From: Acetilactobacillus jinshanensis
GTDB lineage: Bacteria; Bacillota; Bacilli; Lactobacillales; Lactobacillaceae
Reading direction: 5' to 3'
DNA: 64,000 nucleotides
Assembly (NCBI RefSeq): GCF_004359375.1
Contig: NZ_CP034726.1
Location: 930,001-994,000 of the forward strand
The position numbers and the translations under genes are program-made. The notes beneath the pieces are model-generated. The model was not told where the DNA came from, searched no databases, and saw only the letters and a list, made by a program, of their open reading frames with translations. How positions within the stretch are numbered: the first letter of the stretch is position 1; each line of letters starts with the position of its first letter. Positions 45,140 to 53,501 of the stretch are shown piece after piece.

Positions 45140-45916
45140 GTGCTAACGTTTCATGAAGACGGGATCAACTGGGGTGACTTTACGTTACGTAAGACTCTGT
45201 ATGATCCTGATCAAGCGAACGGTGATCCATTATCGAATATGGATCCGAACCATTTCTTTAACTTACCAATTAGTGAAATTAAGAACCGTTTTAATGCTGA
45301 AATTGGTGAGACCCGCAAAAAGATTCCGTATGATGAGAAGAACCATTCGTTCATTACCAACGAAATTCATCGGTTATGTAAGAAAGCCGGGATCTCGATG
45401 ATGTCGGTGGTTCAGTTCAACACCGATAAGATTGGGGCTTCAACGTCACCTGGAATTGAGATCGATGTCTCGTCGGGTGCGATTGAAAAGCTGAATAAGT
45501 CAGAATTAAAAGCTTTATTAGCTCATGAAGTGGCCCACAGTATTATTCATGCTAAACGAATCAACACGGAAAACGAAGAAACCGCGGCCGACGTGATCGG
45601 TGCTCGTTTATCATCAAAAGACAGTATGATCCATCTAATCGAGTATTTTGAGAAGCACGTTAACGTGGCTTCGACGGGTGATGAAGCCCATTATTCGGAC
45701 CCAAAAAGGATTGCTGAGATCAAGCAGTCGTTTAAGGAAGCCGATGCTAAGTTGCGGCAGATTAATCATCTGAAGTCGCAGGTTCAGATCACCCGTGAAA
45801 AAAATGAACACTATCGTAAATTGCGTGAATTAAAACAACGGTTGGCGAAGACCGAAAAGCGAAATCAAGAACTTAAGAAACAGATCGAGAAACGAAAAAA
45901 TTATCATTTGAAATAG
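45140..45916 (+). CDS. Soluble M48-like zinc metallopeptidase with coiled-coil tail
   Basis: 258 residues from a GTG nine bases after AAGG; upstream in-frame codons run into the previous gene. The zinc site is HEVAH (129-133) with the third ligand Glu147 in ETAAD, the M48 pattern (HExxH plus ExxAD). Unlike HtpX and other M48 members, there is no membrane segment. A helical Lys/Glu-rich tail (about 195-258) should form a coiled coil. The N-terminal 70 residues are unlike anything I know. It sits 10 bases behind the AAA+ gene, so both are made together. The substrate is unknown. A terminator follows. Confidence 0.75.
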   Translation: MLTFHEDGINWGDFTLRKTLYDPDQANGDPLSNMDPNHFFNLPISEIKNRFNAEIGETRKKIPYDEKNHSFITNEIHRLCKKAGISMMSVVQFNTDKIGASTSPGIEIDVSSGAIEKLNKSELKALLAHEVAHSIIHAKRINTENEETAADVIGARLSSKDSMIHLIEYFEKHVNVASTGDEAHYSDPKRIAEIKQSFKEADAKLRQINHLKSQVQITREKNEHYRKLRELKQRLAKTEKRNQELKKQIEKRKNYHLK

Positions 45917-45923
45917 GTTAAAT

Positions 45924-45957
45924 GGCGCTTGTTACGAAATGTGATAAGCGCCTTTTT
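45924..45957 (+). terminator. Terminator of the AAA+/metallopeptidase pair
   Basis: The stem GGCGCTTGTTA/TGATAAGCGCC is followed by TTTTTG. Confidence 0.8.
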
Positions 45958-46003
45958 GCGTGCTAAAATTTACCTAATTGATTAATTAGGGAGCGATCGT
46001 TCA

Positions 46004-46423
46004 GTGAAAGCAATTAAGAACATGTGGAAGGGTTTTACGTCAGCCTGGGGACAGTTTTTCAGATTAATGTTTAAGGCCAAAGGAAAGACCGGCCGTGCAA
46101 AGTACATGTGCGTTATTATTCCAATCTTGTTAAGCATTCTTTTATTTTTAACCTTAGCGGGATTACTGGTTGAAAAACAAAACCCGCAAGTCGTTCGTGT
46201 GACCGGCTACTATTTGCTATATTTCTATCTTCCGTATAACCTGATCGTCAAGATTTTGAGCTTTTGTTTAGTTGCTCGTCGTAATCATGATATTGGGGTC
46301 AATAAGTGGTTCGCCTTGATTATGTTTATCCCGAATATTGGCATTGTTTATCTCGTAATTTTAATGGTGATAAGTTCTCATTTCCAGATGCTTATTCATC
46401 CCCACAAGTACTTACAGGGATAA
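46004..46423 (+). CDS. DUF805-family small membrane protein
   Basis: 139 residues with three to four membrane helices. The DUF805 pattern is visible: an early basic G-R-A-K-Y, long hydrophobic helices, then the conserved A-R-R-N-H-D-I-G-V-N-K-W loop and a P-N-I-G-I-V-Y helix. Function is unknown for the family. The start is a GTG with GGGAG about ten bases upstream. Gene density and direction suggest possible read-through into the nuclease gene, but there is no tight coupling. Confidence 0.8.
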   Translation: MKAIKNMWKGFTSAWGQFFRLMFKAKGKTGRAKYMCVIIPILLSILLFLTLAGLLVEKQNPQVVRVTGYYLLYFYLPYNLIVKILSFCLVARRNHDIGVNKWFALIMFIPNIGIVYLVILMVISSHFQMLIHPHKYLQG

Positions 46424-46487
46424 ATACTTGATGTGTTAAGCATTCTGTGTGATACTACACCCGCATTTTGAGATTAGGGGTAAAGGT

Positions 46488-47528
46488 ATGAAGAGTACAA
46501 AGTTATTACGAATGATCTTAGCAATCTCCGCTTCTTTCGGGATCGTCATTGCGTCAACGTCGATGGCACCAATGGCAAATGCGGATACTAACGACATTGG
46601 CTATTATAAAGACGTTAATAACGACCAGAGTACGTTATCGAAACGTTGGAAATATGATCACGTTCATTACGCTGATTTAGATAGTGAAGGCCGATCGGGT
46701 AAAGACACCGCATACTTAGAAAGTAAAAATTTAACTAACGACGCTTTACGCCAAGAACAGGACGTTGATCCGACCGGCTGGCACCAGAAACGAGTTAATG
46801 GTGACTGGATCATTAATCGTGGTCACGAAATCGCTTATTCGTTGTCCCGCGGGATTGACGAAGATGGCCACTACAACGGTCATGATCAAGCTGGTGATCA
46901 GAACAATCCGAAGAATTTATTTACCCAGACCGCTTACAGTAACCAGCAGATCCAGACGATCTTTGAATCAGAAGTCCGTCAATCGTTGGAAAGTGGCGAA
47001 AAAGTTATTTATCAGGTCACACCGGTCTTTCATGGTGACAATGAAATGGCCAGTGGCGTTCACATGCAGGCTCGTTCAACTGACGGTAGTTTAGATTTTA
47101 ACGTCTACTTATACAATAAGCAGCCTGGTGTAAAGTTTGATTATCGAATCGGTCGTTCGGTAATCACCGGTGTTACAACCCGTCAGAATTACGTTAACGA
47201 CTATTATCACCGTCAGAATAGCTATGGATACGGTAATAATAATTACTCTGGCTATAGTAATACTTATAATTACAATAATAATCCGTACTATCACCGTAAT
47301 TACTGGAATAACTATAATAACTACAATAACTACAATAACTACAATAACTACAATAACTACAATAACTACAATAACTATGGCTACCGAAATTACGGTTACC
47401 GCAATTATTCCAATTATAACAATGGTAATTATTATCATCGAACGTACTATCATCACTGGTCGCCACTCCAGTGTCAACACTGGTATAATACGATGCGTCA
47501 GCGGTATTGGTCGAGAGGAATTCGATGA
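46488..47528 (+). CDS. Secreted DNA/RNA non-specific endonuclease with Tyr-Asn-Asn tail
   Basis: 346 residues from the ATG at 46488, which follows GGGGTAAAGGT; an earlier in-frame start lacks a signal. A signal peptide (1-32, ending MANAD) is followed by an Endonuclease_NS_2/EndA-like domain (about 40-235). This has the ββα-metal core motif NRGHEIAYSL, with His113 as general base, and the downstream N-P-K-N-L-F-T-Q-T metal-binding segment. The C-terminal 105 residues are almost only Tyr, Asn, Gly, Arg and His, with a (YNN)n run. This may bind the wall or nucleic acid. Likely roles are nutrient scavenging or DNA uptake. No partner genes. Confidence 0.85.
   Translation: MKSTKLLRMILAISASFGIVIASTSMAPMANADTNDIGYYKDVNNDQSTLSKRWKYDHVHYADLDSEGRSGKDTAYLESKNLTNDALRQEQDVDPTGWHQKRVNGDWIINRGHEIAYSLSRGIDEDGHYNGHDQAGDQNNPKNLFTQTAYSNQQIQTIFESEVRQSLESGEKVIYQVTPVFHGDNEMASGVHMQARSTDGSLDFNVYLYNKQPGVKFDYRIGRSVITGVTTRQNYVNDYYHRQNSYGYGNNNYSGYSNTYNYNNNPYYHRNYWNNYNNYNNYNNYNNYNNYNNYNNYGYRNYGYRNYSNYNNGNYYHRTYYHHWSPLQCQHWYNTMRQRYWSRGIR
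47309..47378 (+). repeat. 9-bp tandem repeat inside the nuclease gene
   Basis: About seven perfect copies of AACTACAAT encode Tyr-Asn-Asn repeats. Copy-number change by slippage would keep the frame and only alter tail length. Confidence 0.85.
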
Positions 47529-47584
47529 CTTTTAGCCGTTTCAAAGAAAACTTTAAATAAGGCTAACTTTTTTCGTCAAAAAAC

Positions 47585-47710
47585 TTGTCATTGTTAGGAA
47601 ACATGTTACTATTAAAAGCGTGGTAATTCTTTTTTATCATTTGTTTTATGAATTGATGCTTGTTATATTACATATTTCAACGTGGACTTGCTGAGATGCA
47701 AGTCTTTTTA
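47585..47710 (+). ncRNA. Candidate small RNA with consensus promoter and terminator
   Basis: TTGTCA (47585-47590), 16 bases and TACTAT (47607-47612, with an upstream TG) form a good promoter. A GACTTGC/GCAAGTC hairpin with TTTTTATTTT ends at 47710. The transcript of about 95 bases has no convincing reading frame. It is convergent to the TauE/SafE gene and 55 bases downstream of the nuclease gene. Confidence 0.5.
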
Positions 47711-47721
47711 TTTTGTCCAAA

Positions 47722-47765
47722 AAAAAGAAACAACCCGTTAAGCGATTAGCTTAACGGGTTGTTTT
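47722..47765. terminator. Terminator of the TauE/SafE gene, probably bidirectional
   Basis: A perfect 13-bp stem CAACCCGTTAAGC/GCTTAACGGGTTG. The minus strand continues with TTTCTTTTTTTT. Confidence 0.85.
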
Positions 47766-47779
47766 GCTCTCTAATGTGA

Positions 47780-48523
47780 TTAATAAGCTTTCATAAATAG
47801 ATAGATCGTTAATACGATTCCACATATTGAAACGAAGCTCTTAATATATTTTTCGTTAACGTGACGAACGATAATCGGGCCAAGATAACCACCAATTAGC
47901 ATGCCTAAGCCTAATGGAACTACCACTAGCCAATTAACCGGTGCCAACGTTGCGTACACGATTGTTGATACAACGGCTGGCCCGACCATTGACACATTCC
48001 GGATCGAATTATAGACCTTGAACGGTGCTGTACTAACGGTTGCCATTAAAGCTAGATAAACAATTCCAGATCCGGCGCCGAAGTAGGCACAGTAAATTCC
48101 TAACAAGAACAGGATGAACATCGTTAAGTATCGGACCCAGAGTTTCTTTTTATCGGTCTTATTTGCTGCCTTAGTTTTGGGTTTTAAGATCAGAAGGGTG
48201 GCAGCTAACACGAAGAATGGGACAATTTTAGCGAACGAAGCACTCGATTCATGTAGAACGATAATGGTTCCGATAATGGAACCAACTAGCAATAATATCG
48301 TATAGATCAAGGTCTGTTTACCGTGACCCACGATATCACGAAGTGATGAATAAAATGATCCAATGCACAATAGGCCTTGTGAAGTTAGATTAGTGACGTT
48401 TGCAGTGATCGGTGGCAGACCGAACATGATCAGTGCTGGGTACGATGCCAAAGAGGCAATGCCCACGACAGCGCCCAAAATACCGGAAATCAGGCCAACC
48501 GGGAAAAACGCTAATAACTTCAT
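47780..48523 (-). CDS. TauE/SafE-family permease
   Basis: 247 residues, about eight membrane helices. Two repeats carry the family pattern: GLISGILGAVVGIASLASYPALIMFG near the N-terminus and GIYCAYFGAGSGIVYLALMA in the second half. Members export or import sulfite, sulfoacetate or other sulfur compounds, though many have unknown substrates. Monocistronic, with a strong terminator. The ribosome-binding site is weak (GGAAG about 13 bases upstream). The promoter is shared head-to-head with the osmoprotectant operon in a 143-base gap. Confidence 0.85.
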   Translation of the reverse strand: MKLLAFFPVGLISGILGAVVGIASLASYPALIMFGLPPITANVTNLTSQGLLCIGSFYSSLRDIVGHGKQTLIYTILLLVGSIIGTIIVLHESSASFAKIVPFFVLAATLLILKPKTKAANKTDKKKLWVRYLTMFILFLLGIYCAYFGAGSGIVYLALMATVSTAPFKVYNSIRNVSMVGPAVVSTIVYATLAPVNWLVVVPLGLGMLIGGYLGPIIVRHVNEKYIKSFVSICGIVLTIYLFMKAY

Positions 48524-48666
48524 GATTTCAGCTAGAGTAATGATATTACTTCCTTATCTTTATGTTGATACATGTGAATTATATCAAATATTCAACATGA
48601 ATAGGGCACAGCTTACTATTATTTAGTGATAATATTGAATTATAACCTGATTGTGAAGAGCTAATT

Positions 48667-49620
48667 GTGAAAAGTCGCGATTTAATGATTCGTTTTAAAA
48701 ACGTTAGTAAAAGGTATGGCAAGACAGTGGCGCTCGATCACGTCAATCTAACGATCCCTGCTCATTCCATCTTCGTTATCGTCGGTCCCAGTGGCAGCGG
48801 TAAGACCACCATGTTAAAAATGATCAACCGATTAATTGAGCCGACGGGTGGCAAGGTTATTATTAACCATAAATCGATTGGTGATTATCCGTTACGGCAA
48901 CTCCGTTTAAAAATGAGCTACGTGTTGCAAAGCATTGCATTGTTCCCGAATTTAACGATCGAACAGAACGTCGGCGTTCAATTACGAGCTGAAAAGAAAC
49001 CGAAAAAAGATCGAATTAAAATTGCCCAAAAGTTATTGGCAAAAGTCGGGATGGATCCCGATAAATATGGCTCACGGTATCCAGATGAACTTTCGGGTGG
49101 TGAACAGCAGCGGATTGGCATTATCAGAGCCTTAGCCGTTAATCCTCGAATTATTTTAATGGATGAACCGTTCAGTGCCTTAGACCCGATCATTCGACGG
49201 AAGTTACAGAATCTAGTACTGAAGTTACATCATGAATTAAATAACACGATTGTCTTCATTACCCATGATATGCACGAAGCGTTAAAGATGGGTCAGCAAA
49301 TTGCGGTTTTATACCACGGTCGGATTCAACAGATTGGTTCCGGACAAGAAATCTTGCAGCATCCGCGAAACCAAATCGTCAGGAAGCTATTTAAGCCAAA
49401 TGATCAACAGCACGTTTATGATTTGATTCAACAGGGGCTAGCGACACCAGTTAACGAATCGACCGATGAAGCTTTAATTTCACCGAACGCTTCCTTAGCC
49501 ACTTTAGCCTCACGGCTTCAGAAATCACCCGTGAAGGTCAAGTATCAACATCGTTTTTGGCGGATCACCGTCAAAGATCTGTTGCGGTTCATTAGTAAGG
49601 GGCTCGGTAGTCATGCATAA
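48667..49620 (+). CDS. Osmoprotectant (glycine betaine/carnitine/choline) ABC transporter ATP-binding protein
   Basis: 317 residues, OpuCA/ProV type. Walker A GPSGSGKTT, the signature LSGGEQQRIG, Walker B IILMDEPFSALD and the switch His in ITHDMHEA are all present. The C-terminus after about 250 is a shortened regulatory region; full tandem CBS domains are not evident. The start is GTG at 48667 with AAGAG seven bases upstream; ATG at 48685 is an alternative. It overlaps the permease gene by eight bases and forms an operon with it. Confidence 0.92.
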   Translation: MKSRDLMIRFKNVSKRYGKTVALDHVNLTIPAHSIFVIVGPSGSGKTTMLKMINRLIEPTGGKVIINHKSIGDYPLRQLRLKMSYVLQSIALFPNLTIEQNVGVQLRAEKKPKKDRIKIAQKLLAKVGMDPDKYGSRYPDELSGGEQQRIGIIRALAVNPRIILMDEPFSALDPIIRRKLQNLVLKLHHELNNTIVFITHDMHEALKMGQQIAVLYHGRIQQIGSGQEILQHPRNQIVRKLFKPNDQQHVYDLIQQGLATPVNESTDEALISPNASLATLASRLQKSPVKVKYQHRFWRITVKDLLRFISKGLGSHA

Positions 49621-51139
49621 CGTCATTTCAGTTTTAATTAAGCAGCGTCAGCAGGTCGTTTCTGCATTAGGTCAACACGTTGCTTTATCATTAATCTCAA
49701 TTCTAATTGCAATCGTGATTGCCGTGCCGTTGGCGATTGTTTTACGTCGTCATAAACACCTTGCCGAATTCTGCTTGCAGATCACCGGGATCTTCCAGAC
49801 GATTCCGAGTTTAGCTTTGTTAGGCCTTTTAATTCCGTTCGTTGGGATTGGGACCACACCGTCCATTATTGCGTTAGTTGTCTATGCCATCATGCCGATT
49901 TTTCAGGACGCTTATTCTGGATTAACGTCAATTGATAATTCTTTAGAAGAAGCTGGCCACGCTTTTGGTTTAAGTTACTGGCAACGACTATGGATCTATG
50001 AATTACCGTTGGCGATGCCAATGATTGTCTCTGGGATCAGAATTGCGACCGTTCTAGTTATTGGGACCGCAACCTTAGCCGCCTTGATCGGTGCCGGTGG
50101 CTTAGGGACCTACATTCTACTGGGAATTGAAACCAATAATAATAGTTTACTGATCATTGGTGCCGTACTTTCAGCATTGTTAGCGTTGGTCTTCAGTGGT
50201 GTGATTAAATTGATTTCCAAGCTGTCGCTAAAAAAGATGGTAATTGCGTTGATTACGCTATTAGTAATCATCTGTGGTGGCCTTGGTTATCATGCCTACA
50301 GTAGTGCTCAACAGGCTAAAAACGTGGTGATCGCTGGTAAATTGGGCAGTGAACCTGATATCTTGATTCACATGTACAAAGATTTAATCCATCAGCAGGA
50401 TCCCCACCAAAAGATTACTGTGAAGCCAAACTTTGGGACGACCGAATTCCTCATTAATTCGTTGAAGTCAAACCGAATCAATATCTATCCTGAATTCACG
50501 GGGACTGTCTTGGAATCGATAACGAAGCAACCCCAGTTGATTAATCGTGATCCGAAAGTAACTTATCGAATCGCTCGAGATGGTTTGAAACGTGATTTTG
50601 ACATGAGCTACCTAAAACCGATGCATTACCAGAATGGTTACACCTTAGCGGTTCGTAAGAGCTTTGCCGAAAAGTATCATTTGCACACGATTTCAGATTT
50701 AAAACGGATTGCACCAAAGTTGCACGCCGGCTTTGATCCGGATTTTGCTAAACAACGGGATGGTTATCCTGGTGTTAGTAAGAACTACGATTTGAAGTTC
50801 AAGTACAAGACGATGTCGCCAGCGATTCGATATAAGGCAATCGCTAACGACCGGGTCAACATTGTTGATGGTTACACAACTGATCCGCAGATTCGGCAAT
50901 ATCATCTACAACCATTACGAGATAACCATAAGTTCTTCCCGCCATATCAGGGTGCGCCGTTAATGAAACAGTCGTTCTTGAGTCGACACCGTTCCATTAA
51001 AAAGGCTTTAGAGAAGTTATCGGGTCACATCACTGATAGGCAGATGCAAGAAATGAATTACTTAGTCACGATCAAGCACGAAAGTGCTGGCAAAGTGGCT
51101 CGACATTACTTATTAGTTCATGGATTAATTAAGAAATAA
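49613..51139 (+). CDS. Osmoprotectant ABC transporter permease/substrate-binding fusion
   Basis: 508 residues. Residues about 15-215 are an OpuCB-type permease with five to six helices and the coupling-loop segment [22 protein letters not shown] hydrophobic tether (about 217-233) precedes an extracellular OpuCC-type binding domain (about 235-508) starting [20 protein letters not shown] and containing [12 protein letters not shown]. Fused permease/receptor proteins of this type occur in lactic acid bacteria and take up compatible solutes under osmotic stress. Aromatic-cage residues cannot be assigned by eye, so betaine versus carnitine or choline remains open. Followed after 13 bases by pcp copy 2. 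Confidence 0.92.
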   Translation: MHNVISVLIKQRQQVVSALGQHVALSLISILIAIVIAVPLAIVLRRHKHLAEFCLQITGIFQTIPSLALLGLLIPFVGIGTTPSIIALVVYAIMPIFQDAYSGLTSIDNSLEEAGHAFGLSYWQRLWIYELPLAMPMIVSGIRIATVLVIGTATLAALIGAGGLGTYILLGIETNNNSLLIIGAVLSALLALVFSGVIKLISKLSLKKMVIALITLLVIICGGLGYHAYSSAQQAKNVVIAGKLGSEPDILIHMYKDLIHQQDPHQKITVKPNFGTTEFLINSLKSNRINIYPEFTGTVLESITKQPQLINRDPKVTYRIARDGLKRDFDMSYLKPMHYQNGYTLAVRKSFAEKYHLHTISDLKRIAPKLHAGFDPDFAKQRDGYPGVSKNYDLKFKYKTMSPAIRYKAIANDRVNIVDGYTTDPQIRQYHLQPLRDNHKFFPPYQGAPLMKQSFLSRHRSIKKALEKLSGHITDRQMQEMNYLVTIKHESAGKVARHYLLVHGLIKK

Positions 51140-51152
51140 AAGGAAAATTAGC

Positions 51153-51809
51153 TTGAAAATTTTAGTTACGGGCTTCAATCCATTTGGTAAACAAAAGGTC
51201 AATCCTGCGATTGAAGTCGTTAAAAGGTTACCCAATCAGATTGCTGGTGCACAAATTATTAAGCTAGAAATACCAACTGAATTTAAACGTTCGGCTAAAG
51301 TTGTTCATGAGGCAATTGAAAAGGATCATCCCGATTACGTAATTGACATCGGCCAAGCCGGTGGTCGAAAGGGAATTACACCCGAACGAGTTGCTATTAA
51401 CCTCGATGACGGCGCTCCGGACAACATTGGAGATAATTCCGTTGACCAACAAATCGCAAAAGACGGTCAAGCGGCTTACTTCGTTCAGTTACCAGTCAAG
51501 GCAATTGTTAAAGCCATCCGTAAAATCGGGATCCCAAGCGGGTTATCAACTACCGCCGGGACCTACGTTTGTAATCACATTATGTACTCGGTTCAGTACA
51601 TGCGTGACAAGGAATTTCCACATCTTAAGGCCGGCTTCATTCACATCCCGTTTTTACCCAGTCAAACGATTGGTAAATTCAGTAAGTTGCCGAGTTTGAC
51701 TCTAGCCCAGGACGTTAAAGGAATCACGACAGCATTAGCCACCGTCGTAAAGTATGATGGTAAATCGGATCTGCACGACGTAAAACACGCCTACGCTTGT
51801 ATTAAATAA
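51153..51809 (+). CDS. pcp: Pyrrolidone-carboxylate peptidase (pyroglutamyl peptidase I), copy 2
   Basis: 218 residues from a TTG with AAGGAAA seven bases upstream. The C15 triad is intact: Glu78 in TPERVA, Cys140 in TAGTYVCNH, His164 in GFIHIPF. It is closely related to copy 1 (5131-5799), with shared strings such as [13 protein letters not shown] and [17 protein letters not shown], and so is an in-genome duplicate. Its place as last gene of the osmoprotectant operon is unusual; 5-oxoproline or amino acids released from pyroglutamyl peptides might serve as compatible solutes, which is inference. A terminator follows. Confidence 0.95.
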   Translation: MKILVTGFNPFGKQKVNPAIEVVKRLPNQIAGAQIIKLEIPTEFKRSAKVVHEAIEKDHPDYVIDIGQAGGRKGITPERVAINLDDGAPDNIGDNSVDQQIAKDGQAAYFVQLPVKAIVKAIRKIGIPSGLSTTAGTYVCNHIMYSVQYMRDKEFPHLKAGFIHIPFLPSQTIGKFSKLPSLTLAQDVKGITTALATVVKYDGKSDLHDVKHAYACIK

Positions 51810-51827
51810 CTTATTTTAGGCAAATTT

Positions 51828-51860
51828 AAAAACGATCCTGATTTTTCAGGGTCGTTTTTT
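51828..51860 (+). terminator. Terminator of the osmoprotectant/pcp operon
   Basis: The stem AAAACGATCCTGA/TCAGGGTCGTTTT is followed by a T run. Confidence 0.85.
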
Positions 51861-51877
51861 GTTAAGAGGTAGTAGAT

Positions 51878-52339
51878 TTATCTATGATTTAAAGGATCTT
51901 TAACCAAGAGTACGTCACAAGGTGCTTCACGAGCGACGTAAACGGCGACGGAACCCATCAGAACTCTTTCAATGGGTGTTAATCCGTTTGATCCCATTAC
52001 GATTAAGTTGGCATGGAAATGGTCAACGAAATTGTGTGCGATTAAGACTTTTGGCGGGCCACATGCGATTAAGTAGTCAGCTTTAACGTGGTGCTTCTTA
52101 GCAACGGCCTGGTACTTTTTAATCTTCTTGGTATCAATTTTAGTAACCGTGTGAACAAAAGCGTCATCAGCGGTAGTTAAGTCAGCGGCTTCGCTAATGG
52201 CGTGGACTAAATGCAGCTTCGTTGTCTTCGGATGGTGCTCAGCCATGACTAAAGCTCGCTGAAACGCTAGTTTGGCGTTATGAGAACCATCTAAAGGTAC
52301 GATGATGTTGTTATAATAAGTGGTTTTAGCTTTCGTCAT
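51878..52339 (-). CDS. Universal stress protein UspA family (a)
   Basis: 153 residues, single Usp domain. The N-terminal strand ending IIVPLDGSHNAKLAFQRAL and the C-terminal ATP-binding motif GSNGLTPIERVLMGSVAVYV (G-x2-G-x9-G-S) mark an ATP-binding type. These cytosolic proteins accumulate under starvation or stress. A paralogue lies 13 bases upstream on the same strand, so the two form an operon. Usually about 140-160 residues, so intact. Confidence 0.93.
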   Translation of the reverse strand: MTKAKTTYYNNIIVPLDGSHNAKLAFQRALVMAEHHPKTTKLHLVHAISEAADLTTADDAFVHTVTKIDTKKIKKYQAVAKKHHVKADYLIACGPPKVLIAHNFVDHFHANLIVMGSNGLTPIERVLMGSVAVYVAREAPCDVLLVKDPLNHR

Positions 52340-52352
52340 ATCGATGGCCTCC

Positions 52353-52829
52353 TTATTTCTTTGCTTTAGCTTTAGATTGATGATCTTCCTTGACTAGTAA
52401 TACGTCACATGGAGCTTCACGTGAAACGTAGACGGCGACCGATCCTAATAGAACTCGTTCGATCTTACTAAGACCGATGGCGCCCATTACGATTAAGTCT
52501 GGGTGGTATAAGTCCGTTAAGTCATGAGCGATCGTAGCTTTTGGCGAACCGTACATAATCTTAATGTCGGCCTTGACGTGATGTTCTTTAGCAACTTTCA
52601 GGTACTTATTAAGCATCTTTCGGTCATTATTAGTCATCTTTAAAATAAACTGATCACTGGCGCCGGCGAAGTTAGTTACTTCGTTGATTACATGAGCAAT
52701 GTGGAGCTTAGTGGTGTCAGGATGTCTTTCTGCCATATCTAAAGCTCGTAATAAGGCTAATTTAGAATTATGAGAACCATCGACTGGTACTAAAATGTTA
52801 GTGTATTGCTTTTGTTTCTTAGCAGCCAT
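52353..52829 (-). CDS. Universal stress protein UspA family (b)
   Basis: 158 residues, first of a tandem pair; same architecture, with ILVPVDGSHNSKLALLRAL and GAIGLSKIERVLLGSVAVYV. It has a Lys-rich C-terminal tail (KEDHQSKAKAKK) that its partner lacks. The two proteins could form heterodimers, as Usp proteins dimerise through the C-terminal strands. The 52830-52962 gap upstream should hold the promoter but no clear boxes stand out. Confidence 0.93.
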   Translation of the reverse strand: MAAKKQKQYTNILVPVDGSHNSKLALLRALDMAERHPDTTKLHIAHVINEVTNFAGASDQFILKMTNNDRKMLNKYLKVAKEHHVKADIKIMYGSPKATIAHDLTDLYHPDLIVMGAIGLSKIERVLLGSVAVYVSREAPCDVLLVKEDHQSKAKAKK

Positions 52830-52962
52830 ATTAAAGCCTTCTTTGCAATAGTATTGTAAGCCCTTTCAGGCTCTTTCCAACTCTTACGATAGGGTTGATG
52901 TGGCTAAAATAGGTGCTCGTTTTACATAACAATGGTGTCGATTATTCACATGGCGAGACAAT

Positions 52963-52992
52963 AAAAAGCCATTAAGAATTGACTTAATGGCT
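52963..52992 (-). terminator. Terminator of the two-helix membrane protein gene
   Basis: A perfect 10-bp stem AGCCATTAAG/CTTAATGGCT, with TTTTTATT on the minus strand. Confidence 0.8.
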
Positions 52993-53014
52993 AAAGATAT
53001 GACTGAATTAACAA

Positions 53015-53389
53015 TTATTGTTGGCCCTGCATCTTTTTATCGATGATCTGATCACGCTTATGCAGATTATGAACGGCCTTTTCAAAGGTGTTGAATTTAA
53101 CCTTCTGGACGGCGTGGGGCGTAATCTGGGTCTTTAAATAAAAGTAATTGGCTTGATTTTCGTAGTTCTTGTAGCGATTGCGTTCACCGAAGTTAATTCC
53201 ACAGGAAATAGCCAAAATTAAGATTAAGGCAAAGGTCGACCAGACAAAGAAACCCTTTGGCTTATTCTTAACGGTTAATACGATCGCGGTAACTAACGCG
53301 ACAACGAATAGAACGGCAATCGCAATGGTGATCCAGTTCCAGAGTGAAATAGTACTGTTAACTTCCGCTAATTTTTGACCAAACGTCAT
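53015..53389 (-). CDS. Hypothetical two-helix membrane protein
   Basis: 124 residues. Two adjacent membrane helices (about 18-42 and 47-66) with a short basic loop (KNKPKG) form a hairpin. The N-terminus is short. The C-terminal 55 residues are soluble, Lys/Asn-rich and probably helical. I do not recognise the family. It is monocistronic with a clear terminator, and GGAGGAATCG precedes the ATG. Confidence 0.65.
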   Translation of the reverse strand: MTFGQKLAEVNSTISLWNWITIAIAVLFVVALVTAIVLTVKNKPKGFFVWSTFALILILAISCGINFGERNRYKNYENQANYFYLKTQITPHAVQKVKFNTFEKAVHNLHKRDQIIDKKMQGQQ

Positions 53390-53501
53390 AAAAACGATTC
53401 CTCCAAATCAATATTCTGTTTAAAGTATATCATTTAACGGTTATTATGAAGATGTCAATTGCAAAAAACATAAATTTTAGGGGTAGGATTAATAACTTAT
53501 T

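Noticed and set aside
47109-47544. Three other frames over the nuclease tail giving Ile/Val- or Tyr/Ser-rich proteins
   Set aside because: They are readings of the 9-bp tandem repeat in other frames or on the other strand, with no start signals.
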